64,000 nucleotides of DNA from Blastomyces gilchristii SLH14081 (Eukaryota > Ascomycota > Eurotiomycetes > Onygenales > Ajellomycetaceae): assembly GCF_000003855.2 (NCBI RefSeq), contig NW_003101680.1, positions 5,824,903 to 5,888,902 of the forward strand, read 5' to 3'. Within the stretch, counting starts at the first letter, position 1. Each line of letters opens with the position of its first letter. Both the position numbers and the translations under genes were made by a program. Under the pieces are notes generated by a model, which worked only from the letters and a program-made list of their open reading frames with translations, had not been told where the DNA came from and searched no databases. Below, piece after piece: positions 36,570 to 47,099 of the stretch.

Positions 36570-36761
36570 GTGCAGATGATCAGGTCTCAAGATTCTGCTA
36601 TAACTGTATATATTCTAATATCTGACTCTTCTGAAGTCTGTGCATTTCTAGCAGTCTTTATATTAAATATAACAATTATCTGTATCACAGATATAATACT
36701 TTTCACTTCTTTGAAGAGAAAAATTGATAGTTGCAGAAGAAGTAAGTATTATGAATATTAA
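36570..36761 (+). pseudogene. Second short antisense frame of Gypsy F
   Basis: 63 codons in another frame than 35968-36306. It has a hydrophobic stretch (VCAFLAVFILNITIICITDI) followed by a basic tail (LKRKIDSCRRSK). It could be a membrane anchor or chance. Unknown. Confidence 0.25.
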
Positions 36762-36949
36762 GAATATAAGTATGAATTTTCTTTATTTTTTCTTTATTAA
36801 TCTCTAAATTGTGTTTATAGATCTGTTTCTGTTTTCTTATTTTTTAGTTTTAATAAGACTATGATTTCTTCTTTCTTTTATATACACTGTGAACTGTTCA
36901 TTTTAGTAGAAACTCATCATTTTATAGACTAGAATTTATAAATAACAGT

Positions 36950-39900
36950 GTTAATATCTTTATCACAATTAAATTCTTAGTGAAGATTACATTATTCTGA
37001 CTTATCAGAATTCATGATATGAAAGTCATGTCTCAGCTTTTATAAATATCTTATCTATTCAGATAATTCTCAAGTGAACTCAATCATCTCATCAGAATAC
37101 TCTTATTACTGAATCTTGAATCAGAGTTCATAATCTTACTTCTCTGAGTCAATAATTTCTTTGATCTGATATTCTCTTTCACTCTCTAGTGCTTTATAAG
37201 CAGAGTGATGAGTCACAGAGTTCTCTTGTAAGAATTTCTTATATTTATAGAGCAAAGAGACATGAAAAATATTATATATCTATAACTCAGATAACAGTTT
37301 TAATCTGTAGAACTATAAACTAACTTTCTTTATAATCTTATAAGATTCTGTTTATAAGAGATTCAGCTTCTTACTAGATCTCTGTATAATGATATTTTCT
37401 AAACTTAGTCAGACTCTATCATCTTTCTTAAAACTCTTTATAATATACTTGAAGTCATAGTATGTCTTCTGATACTCTTGAGACTTTCTCAAGAATTTAT
37501 AAGCTTTCTCTCAGATATTCTGAATTCTCTCAGCTCATTCACAGACATTATTATACTCTATAGTATACTCTCACAGATCTATTAAGATTATTCATAAGTG
37601 AGTCTTAGTAAGTATCTCAAAGAGAGTTTTATCTGTACTGATATGTTTTAAGTTATTATATATAAACTCTGTAAGTAATAATCAATATATTCAGTCATTC
37701 TAATTGTAATTGATAAAGTATCACAGATACTGTTTTAATATACTTATCAGATATTCTATCTGATCATCTATCTATTAATAAAAAGCTGTGCTTAGATCTT
37801 ATAAGATCTTCAGTATAGTTATCAGATCAGATCAGAACTTCTCTGTAAAGATTAATTCTCTGTTTAATACAATATTTATAGATAATTCATACAATCAGAT
37901 CATATTATAGACAAAGATATGAGTCAAATTCTTTGACTTTAAGTTCTTGTAAATGAGTATAAAGTATACTATCTTGATAAAGCAATTTACTATTATCAGT
38001 ACACTGTCAAAGTAGATATTATATATGTTCTTACTTTCAGAGAGACTCAGAAGAGTGTTTATTTCTAGCTATTCTCAAGATTTCTGTAGAATGAGTAAAG
38101 AAGTAAGTTCTTTATATAATCTGAATCACACTGTCTATGAACTCTGATAAATAGTAAAAGAATTCATTATCTTCTTTATAAGTTCTTATATCTTCAGTCA
38201 GAAGTATTTTCTTATAAGTAACTTATGAGTTCTAGTATCTGTAAAATAACTTACTAGAGAAAAGTCATGATATCTTTTAATAAGTTCTATACATAGAAAC
38301 TCATTCATAGGTATATAAATCCAGCTCTCTCTTCATAAGAGATTATTTAAGTCTCTTTAATTCTTTTTTTCTGCAGACTTAATCTCTGCTGTGAGCAGTT
38401 TCTAAATATACTGAGTATATTCATTCTTCAGTTACAGTTCAGATAATCTGAATAGCAGATCTTATAAAAACTTATACTCTATTTTCTCTTATATCAGATC
38501 TTTCACAGTACTTCTCAAAGTCTGTAAACTCTTCAGATTATAGATATTCTCTTCAAGAATTCTCACAGAGATTTTCAGAGTGTTAACTCTCAGTATTATA
38601 GAGAGTAGTTATACAGACTTCTCTTCTCTCTGTTCTCTCTTCTTTTATAAAGAATTAAGAGACTCTTCAGTCAATCTCTTTATAACACTCAGTCTGAGCA
38701 TTCTGTGAAGCTTTTCTATCTTCTCTAGTTTCTCTATATCTGTTATTCTGATCTTCTTAATATAGTCTGATCTGTGAGAGAATCTGTCTGCTAAGTTCTT
38801 AGTTTTCTTGATATACTCTATCTTGAATCAGAACTCACTCAGTCTATGAGCTCAGTAAATCTACTACTGTGAGAGTTTCTTAATTAAAGTAAACTGTTAT
38901 AAGCTGTCATGATCAGTTCTAACAGTAATCACTGTTATAAGACTCTTAAAGTAGTGATATCAGTGATAGAAGAATTTCACTATTATAAGAAGCTTCTGAT
39001 TATAAATATCATAGTTGATCTTCACAGATTGCATCTTTCATAAGAAAAAGATCACTGAAACTCAGTTCTCATTTAACTATAGTTATAAGACTATTTCTGA
39101 AATTATAAAGAAGAAGATATCTGTCTTTAATCTAATTAAGAGTAAGAGATTAAAATGAAACAGCATTACTGTGTCTGTGAATATCTATTTCAATCTTGTA
39201 AAGATCTTATAAGCTTCTGAGATAAGAAAGTTCTTACAGCTCTTTCTTCTTAATAATCTTTTCATTCTCTGTGTATAGAATGACTTCTTCTTATTTTCAC
39301 TCTTTAGCATGTCTGTAAGGAATAAAGAGATTCTTATAAATGTAAAAATAAATCATCTATAAAAATTCACAAAGCTCAGAAAGATCTGAATCTTATCAAT
39401 ATTAGTGAACTTCAGTTATAATAGAATAGTCTCAATTTATAAAGATTTTATCCAAATATCATCTGTAATAATTATATATTCTAGAAAATTAATTCAACAG
39501 ACACTGAAGTTATACTTTATAAGCTTAATATACAGTTCTGTCTCATCTAAGATCTTTAATATACTTTATATATACTCAGTGTGTTCTTTCTTCTTTACAG
39601 AGTACATTATCACATTATTCAGATATATTACTACAAAGACATTCAGATATACATAAAGAATTTTATTAATGAAAGACTGAAATGTTACAGAGATATTAGT
39701 TAAATCAAAAGATATCACTAGATATTCAAATAATTTTAATACACTTTTAAAGATAGTCTTTTATTCATTCTCAGACTGTATTTACAGCTGTGTATATATA
39801 TTGATTATATTCAGTTATATGAATATGACAGCTTCTGTAAGACAGTTGATTATATTCTCAATCAGAGACAGAGAGTAGTAACTCTTTATTATCTTAAAGT

Positions 39901-40800
39901 TCAGATTATAATAGTTTATATATAATCTGAGATCTTTATTCTTCTTCTTTATAAATATCACAGAGACTCTCACAGAGATCTGTGAAGATTAAATAAAGTC
40001 ATTCTTCAGATTCTTTTTTACATAGACTTACAAGATCTCTGTCTCATGATAAAAAGAGCTTATAGATTGATTCTTAGAAGAGTTTCTACTCTTCTATTAA
40101 ATCTATTATCAGATTCTTCTTACAGTGAGAAGAAAGCTCAGCTATCTTTACTAAGCTGAATATCTCTGTAAGATCTCAGTATTTCTCTGATATCTGAAGC
40201 TCAGTTTTCATAATTACAAAGTTCTTAGACATTTGTAAAGTTATTATATAGATGAGCTTATCTTCTCTAATTAACTCTATAGTATTAACTGATTCTATCT
40301 CTGTAAGTGAGTCTGTTAACACTGATCAGAAGTATAAATCTGACTTATGAACAGCTATATACAGATTATGTCTTTGAAGTTATATAAGTCTCAAGTACAT
40401 GTTATCTGTGATGTCTGTGATAATCACAGTTTCTGTAAATCTTCTTCAGATTTCAGAGAGATCTTACAATGCAAAGATGATTCTTATAAGTTTCTCAGTT
40501 CTCAGATCTGAGTTCTCATATTCTGCTTATTTCAAGAGCAGGTTCTCAGTTTTCATTATTCAGCTTATTTACTTTATACACTTTAGAGACAATACAGTGA
40601 CCTGAGATTCTGAGTTTATTAATACTTCTTATACTTATAGAGTAGCAGTACTGCAGTGCAATCTCTTCTCATAAGTACACATTTTCATCAGAGAAGTAAC
40701 AGATTCAGATATCAGTTTCAAGACTCTTAAGAAGGCTATTACTGACTCTGTTCACAACTTCTCAAATTTCTATTTTAATTTATTCAGATAGTTGATGCAG
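36950..40800 (-). pseudogene. Degenerate pol of Gypsy F (RT, RNase H, integrase, chromodomain)
   Basis: On the - strand I read RT with IYLNNVIMYS (about 39630-39605; normally Y-x-D-D) and KYNFSVC (near 39520). The integrase has EFIYNNLKHISTDKTLFE (about 37690-37620) and FKKDDRVWLS (near 37430). A chromodomain-like end (REYQIKEIIDS, about 37170, and WELSE-like, about 37050) closes it. Full of TGA/TAA. The class (Ty3/Gypsy chromovirus) is clear; exact limits are not. Confidence 0.85.
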
Positions 40801-41855
40801 AGATATTCTGATTTAGAATAGATAAAGTAGAGACTCTTTTTCTTAATCTTTCTATTATTCACTCTATTTATAGAAGCTTATAAAGCTCTCTCTCTCTACT
40901 CAGTAGTCAGATACAAATCTCTCTATATCTTATTATCTTTTTCTGATAAATCTGTTCTCTATTATTCTAGTTCTTACAGAGCTGATTGATAATCTGCTCT
41001 CTGCAGATCTGTGACTCTCACAGTGATCTGTAAGTAATGAATGAGAGTTATTAGTTTCTTCAGAATCAAAAGCTTAGAGTCTTACTCAATAAGCTTATTC
41101 TATATATTTTCATTCAGTCTCTTTATAAATATTATTATTCAGATCTTGTTTCAGAGCTCTGTTTTCACAGATTTCAATTCATATTATAATTTTATAATAC
41201 ACTGTGAGTAGTCTTTATCAGATTTCTCACCTCATTTTCTAATATTAATGATTATAATTCAGATGTTCTCTATTCAACTTATGAAGTCTCTTAACTTATT
41301 CTCTAGATAGATCTTGAGAACAGATCAGTGAGATCTCTCATGATCATTCTCTAGATAATTCAGCCAGTTCTTGACTTCAGTGTAGTAGAGATCTGTCATT
41401 GTATAGATAACAGCTTCTTTATCTTTTATATTATACAGCTGAACTTGTGAGTCAATTTTAAATACAAACTTATAAAAGCTTTTATAGATTGTGATTTAAT
41501 AAGTAGTCTTAAGTGATTACAGCTTAAGAAAGTTTCTTTTCAGTTCATAGATATCTCTGAAAATCATGTCTAAAGACTTGATTTAAAAGTGTTTACAGAC
41601 AGTAAGAATTTCTTGTAGAAAAATAGCTTAATTCTGTGAGAGATACTCAAGAATGTTCTTCACTAAGATTGATTCATTCATAAGTTCAGAGAGTTTCTCT
41701 GTCACAGATACAGAGAATAATGTTCTGTGAGTGATTAATAAGTTCTCTAAGACTTCTTTTATAGAAATTATTCATGATTCAGATGACTGCTTCTGAGTGT
41801 CTATAGTAGAATTCACAGGAATTGAAGTATATAAGTTACTAGTTCTTTCAGTCAT
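40801..41855 (-). pseudogene. Degenerate gag of Gypsy F
   Basis: The likely start is the reverse complement of CAT at 41853-41855 (ATGACTGAAAGAACTAG), shortly after the 5' LTR. An early run (MTERTSNLYTSIPVN, then LLITHRTLFSVSVTEKLSELMNES) is open apart from a TGA/TGG. I place it as gag by position; no zinc knuckle was identified with certainty. Confidence 0.6.
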
Positions 41856-41887
41856 AACAGGCAGTTGCTGACTGACTGAGCTTGAAA

Positions 41888-42145
41888 TGTAAGAATAAAT
41901 GCTTACAGATAATTATTCAGATATTTGCAGCTTGACATGATATATACTATTAACTACTTAAAGTATTCACAGTAGAAAGATAAAATGTAGAAGTTAAATA
42001 TATAATAGTATTCAAGCTGAGTTATGAATAGTATTCGCGAACTCCAGTCTATATAGTTGTGTGTAGCCAAGGGCCGCTAACTCTATTAGTTACGCGAGAG
42101 ATAGAAATAGGGGTAAAAAATCCGCGAGGAGCGGGATTTCTTACA
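41888..42145 (-). repeat. 5' LTR of Gypsy F (258 bp), half unmutated
   Basis: From about 42036 to 42137 it keeps TTCGCGAACTCC, GGGCCGC, TACGCGAGAG and CCGCGAGGAGCGGG, while the other half is mutated. Confidence 0.93.
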
Positions 42146-42150
42146 ATTAT

Positions 42151-43813
42151 AATCTCTTTGAATAAGTAGTTACTCTCTTTGAACTGGTTAACACCTCTAG
42201 TACATTTCAGAAGTATATCAACTGAGCACTCTGAAATTTCCTTAATAAATTCACATCTGTATATCTTGATAACATTCTCATCTTCACTGATAAGTTCAGA
42301 AAAGAATATCAAGAACATATATGAAAAGTATTACAATAATTATAAGAAGCAGAACTATCAATAGATATTAATAAGTGTGATTTTGAAGTCAAGAGTATTA
42401 AATATCTGAGTTTTATCATGGAAGCTGATAAGAAGATTTGAATGAATTCTGAGAAAGTCTTCATCATTCTTGAATAGAAAGCTCTGTATACTGTGAAAGA
42501 TGTATAAAGCTTTATCAGATTTGCTAACTTCTATCAGTAATTATACAAAACTTCTCAGATATCATGAGATCACTTACAGAACTCATTAAGAAGAACTCAG
42601 TATTGCAGTTATCAGTGAACACTGAAGCTGTATTTGTATAAATAAAGAAGATGTTCATTAACACCTCTCTGCTAATAATATTTAATCTCAATTATGAAAC
42701 AGTTTTTGCAGCTGACTTATCTGACTATGTTACAGAGAGAGTGATACTGTAATATAATAATAAAGATATCTTATAATCATGCATCTTCATGTCTAAGAAA
42801 CTGAGTTCTGCTGAATGCAACTATGAGATCTATGACAAGAAACTTCTTATAATTAGACACTGTTTAGAAGAATGAGACTCTGAACTCTGAATTGTCTTTG
42901 AATTTGAGATAATCACAGATCATAAGAATCTCAAATACTTTATTATTACTTATAAGCTTACAGAATAACAGATACAATGATTCAAACTATTGAGTCATTT
43001 TCATTTCATGATACACTATCACCTCAGCAGTTAGAACTCAATGACAGATGCTCTCTTATAACAAGAGTAAGATATGTCATCTGATGTAATAGATACTCAC
43101 TGAATAAACTGAGAGCATCAGCTCTTGAATCTAAAGATATTAGTTAATCAAGATAAAACAGCTCATGACACTATACACACTTCTTTAATTAGAACTGTTA
43201 CTGATATATCAACTTCTTCTGAATCTATACCAGATGAACTATGATATACAGCAGCTTCAACTGATGAACTTCTTTAAACACTTACTGAAGCAGTATATTA
43301 AGAAGCACTCTGATTTTCCTCAGAACTATGTATAAGAACTGACATCTCAGAATGTTCAATTGATAATAATAACACTCTACAATTCTGTGAATGACACTGA
43401 GTCTCTCACTTCAAATTCTTATACATCTGAATAATATAAGAGATGTATGATTTGTATATAACTAGTCATTCAGACTGTGAACAACTGTATTGAATAATCT
43501 CTCAAGAATTCTACTAATCTGAGATATTAAACAGCATCAGACATTTTATCTGAAACTGCAACTGTTATTCTTTCATCATCTTATAAAAGAACTGTAGAAA
43601 AGACCTGCTGAAGTCACTTCATATCTCTAATAGAATCTGATAAGATGTGATAATTGACTTCACTATTAATCTCTCTGAGAGTAAGAGTTGTAGCAACATT
43701 CTGATTATTATAAATTAATTAAGCAATGATGTAATATTAAAACCTTGTGATAAGATGAATACTGAATAAGTCACTGAAGCTTTTCTACAGAGTCTGTTCT
43801 ATTGAATACATGA
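42151..43813 (+). pseudogene. Gypsy E pol, second part (RT to integrase)
   Basis: It resumes precisely after Gypsy F. It has RT catalytic YLDNILIFTDK near 42258, RNase H ([12 protein letters not shown] near 42816), and integrase (VIIDFTINLSES near 43651), then is cut by LINE3 at the TSD ATTGAATACATGA. Confidence 0.86.
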
Positions 43814-44470
43814 CATACAACCGCTCCACCACGAACTCGCTCAATTTTTCGAATAACAACCCGCCGATAGATCCATCGAAAAGCCCTTGATCATACAAGC
43901 ATTTTGACCCCATCGCCGACCGCATACCCCGTGTGGTGGTGGAGTTATCCAGCCAAACGTGAACCAGATGTTGTTCAAAACTCCTGAGTGGGATTATCCC
44001 CCGTTCACCCCTACCACACCACAACCCCGGGCCAAATTGCCATACAAATTGTAAGGCAAAGAGACCTAGCCATATGCGCCAATCTTCTTGATTTTGGAAG
44101 ATCCCCGACCTGTAATTGTGGAGATATCTGAGAAGCAACTTCCACGAAAACCCTGTCTATCTTTGATGTTCCAAAACATCAACACCAAGTCTCACCCACG
44201 TACCGCCCTGCCCAATCTGGCCCACGTCCGGCAGAAAAATACAAAAAGATACCTCAGCAATAGTATCAAGCACATAATCAACAGACACATCTGAAGCGCA
44301 TCCTCCGCAAAAAACTCTCTCTGTCTTTACACCAAGTCTCACCCTTGTACCGCACCTTCCGATCTGCCCCATCCCCAGCAGAAAAGTACAAAAAGATACC
44401 TCAGCAACTGTATTTAATACATAATCAGCAGACACAACAACTATAAAATCAGTATACTTCAAGGTCTGAC
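43814..44470 (+). other. GC-rich unmutated 5' region of LINE3
   Basis: About 650 bp with normal base composition (frequent CC, GG and CG) inside otherwise AT-rich DNA. It begins directly at the LINE3 target duplication, so it entered together with LINE3. On the - strand it has two open runs (44462-44157 and 44138-43785); a + strand reading is broken. It may be the LINE 5' UTR/promoter region, or captured host sequence. No family recognised. Confidence 0.7.
44183..44445 (+). repeat. 147-bp tandem repeat (about 1.8 copies) in LINE3 5' region
   Basis: The units start CACCAAGTCTCACCC at 44183 and 44330. Shared blocks include CAGAAAA-TACAAAAAGATACC and CATAATCA-CAGACACA. The period is a multiple of three; the - strand frame stays open and repeats a 49-residue unit (DYVLDTIAEVSFCIFLP and DYVLNTVAEVSFCTFLL). 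Confidence 0.8.
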
Positions 44471-44479
44471 TGAGGCTTT

Positions 44480-45462
44480 GATCCCTGCACAGTGAGATAT
44501 ATTAAATCTAGTTTTAATATCTCAATATTCAATAGATTCTGTAAGAGATTGAGAACAGCAACAGTAGATTTCTATTGAATTTGAGAATTAACTCTATATT
44601 AATATAATCATTGACAAAGTCTTCTATTTTGAGATATAAATAACCAGTTTCTCTACATCTCACTGACAATATTTATATTATTATATAAAAACAGACTTAT
44701 ATTCTCTATAATATTAAGACTCTGAAGAGAGAAAGTCTTGATAGAGAATATATAGTAGTGTATATTTTAGCAGTTTCTATCTCATTCTTCTGCAGCAGTT
44801 AATACAAAAAAAAAAAGATCTTAGAAATAGTTTTTTACTTTTCTTGAAAAAGTAAGATGTTTTTCTCTGAATTTTATATAATATTCTTACAAAGAATTAA
44901 AAACAGAGCTGTTTTCTGTCATAATTTCATATTCTTTTAAGTAAGAATTACTTTTTCAGTGACTGAAGAGCTTTCATTAATACTTAATTCTTTTTTACAC
45001 TCTTTATTAACTGATTTAAGTTGCACACTTGTTGTGTGAGAAGAATTGAATGATTTAGAATAAAATTGAATAGTTTTAATCAATTTCTCTGCAAAAAATT
45101 AATTTATTTTTTGTCAGTTTTTCTCTCAAAAACTGTCATATTATCTGATTTATTATCAATTGATATCATACTTTTCCTCACTATATCTCAAGAAAGAGAT
45201 TGTAAAGATTTTATTGATTTATCTCAAAAATCAATTTTAGTTCATTAGATTCTCTTCAAAAATCTAACCTAGGTACTGAACTAGTGTGAAAAAAATCAGG
45301 TGTTTTATACACAAAAGTCTTTTATTCTTCTTTTGAAACAGTCTAACCAACTTTTCAATTGAAAACAGACTTAGAAACCTCTTAATTGAAACAGTCTGAT
45401 CAACTTTTCAAAAGAGTTCAATACATATCTCAATTAAAACAGTCTGATCAACTTTTCATTAA
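44480..45462 (+). other. AT-rich leader of LINE3 before ORF1
   Basis: No long coherent frame. Near 45350-45460 a short motif (AACAGTCTGATCAACTTTTCA) recurs three times with spacing of about 65-75 bp just before the ORF1 start. Nothing else recognised. Confidence 0.5.
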
Positions 45463-47085
45463 GTGAGAATAATGAGTTCAAAAATACACTCAGTTGATGT
45501 GAAAAAAGATGCTTTCTCAAATGCTATTTCTGAGATTGAAATTCTGAAGAGAAGAAAGAAAGAAGAAATAGAGAAACAACAACTTCTTGAAATACAGAAT
45601 CTTGAAAAAGCAAGCAAGATTCTTGAAAAGCAGTGTCAAAGTAAGATGAATGAAGAAGTTCTGTTAATTCTTCATGCTCAGACTAGACAACTACAGAAGA
45701 TGATCAAGTTCAAACTTGAAATTTCAAACACAGTTCAAAAAACATTGAAAATTCCTAGTATAATCACTGACTTCTCATCTTGCTCTTCTTTCTCTTTTTC
45801 TACTTCTTCTTCTTCTTTGAATCAGAAGAAAACATATGCTCAAGCAGCTGAATCTGCTGTCTCTAAATCTGCTATCTGAAAATATGCTCAAAATTCTAAG
45901 AAAACTGAGAAGAATAATGCTCATGCTTCTATTCATAGAAAAGTGAAGAAAAAAATGTAAAAGAAGAAAAACTTTCAAATCTCCAGAAATAGAAGACTTA
46001 TTCTTAAAGTCTCAAATCAGAATATCTTACAAAGAAACAAGCTAAACTCAAATCTCATTTTCAGAATCAGAAATAAAATTAATCAGCAGTTCTTTTCTCA
46101 GTTAATAAGTGATATTGAAGTTCAAAAATCAGTTATAGCTTCAATTGAGTCATTCTTCTTTGAAAACTCTATCATTCCGACTACAATGTCTGAATTCAGT
46201 GCAGAGTTTCTTATTCAGAATGAGAATCTCTGAAAATCAGCAGTAGAATCTTTATTAAATACAATAATTCTATCTGAGAGAGATGAAAAGTGAGACAAAT
46301 TCATTCTTTATAATATTTCAGTTGAAATTTTTGACTGTGAAGAAGAAATACTACTTCTCAAAAATGAATTAGAAGAATATAACTCTATTCAACTGAGAAA
46401 AGAGTCTGTATAACTAAATTCAATTGAGTTCAGATAAAGCAGAAGAAATGCCTCTGTTCTAGTATATATAAAAACACTTGAACAGTCAAAGATCTCTGAA
46501 GTAAGAGTAGCAGATTTGAAAATGAGAGTTCATGAATATAAAGACTCAAGAATGAATCTCAAAGCTCAAACACAGTGTTTAAACTGTCAAAGATATGAAC
46601 ACTTTGCAATCTTCTGTTTTAGAGACTCAAAATGTGTATTCTGTGTCAGAGATCACAAAACTAGTGAGTATAAATATAAAACATGCATAAAAAGAGATGA
46701 AATATGTCAACACACTCTGCTTAAATGCTCTAATTACAAAGAAAAACATGCATCTAGCTCAAAAGAATGTATATTTACTTTAAGAACTCAAAAGAACTGA
46801 AGAAAAGATGAAGCTCAAAGTAAATCTAGAACTGAAGAGAATAGTCAAGTCAGTAAACTCACAACTGTAAGCTCAAAAAGAAGAAACTCTCAACTATCTA
46901 AATCTTCAAACTTCAATTCTTCAGTTAAATGTAAATAGAATTTGAATTCTTAAACTTCTGTTAAGATTAGAGAATTGAGAAATGACTCTGATGATAAACT
47001 AGATATAATGTAAGCAGTTGAGATTTCTACTTTTCAGAATAGTTATAATCTACTATCTGATAATAGTGATTAGATTCTACTCTAC
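45463..47085 (+). pseudogene. LINE3 ORF1 (gag-like RNA-binding protein), degenerate
   Basis: Start ATGAGAATAATGAGTTC; an internal ATG 9 bp on is equally likely. Residues 25-75 are charged and heptad-like (coiled coil: RRKKEEIEKQQLLEIQNLEK). A Ser-rich linker follows, then, after several stops in the same frame, a zinc-knuckle cluster at 46570-46770. CLNCQRYEHFAIFC is a perfect C-x2-C-x4-H-x4-C, followed by CVFC and further Cys/His pairs up to KECIF. Such proteins coat LINE RNA. The frame is the same on both sides of the stops, so point mutations, not indels, killed it. Confidence 0.88.
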
Positions 47086-47099
47086 TCTCTTTTAGTATG

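Larger units (their letters stand above)
34889..42145 (-). mobile_element. Gypsy F, complete chromodomain element (7,257 bp), nested in E
   Basis: 258-bp LTRs lie at 34889-35146 and 41888-42145 (TGTAAGAATAA...TTTCTTACA). The target duplication ATTAT is perfect at 34884-34888 and 42146-42150. It is a different family from A-E and G: different LTR, longer, and with a 1.9-kb segment between pol and the 3' LTR. It lies on the - strand. Confidence 0.94.

Noticed and set aside
34889..42145. Gypsy F as a Copia element
   Set aside because: The domain order (RT before integrase on the - strand) and the chromodomain-like end fit Ty3/Gypsy.
43785..44138. 117-codon - strand frame in the GC-rich island as a host gene
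   Set aside because: Its last codons come from Gypsy E sequence across the LINE3 junction, so it cannot be a native gene end. No recognisable domain.
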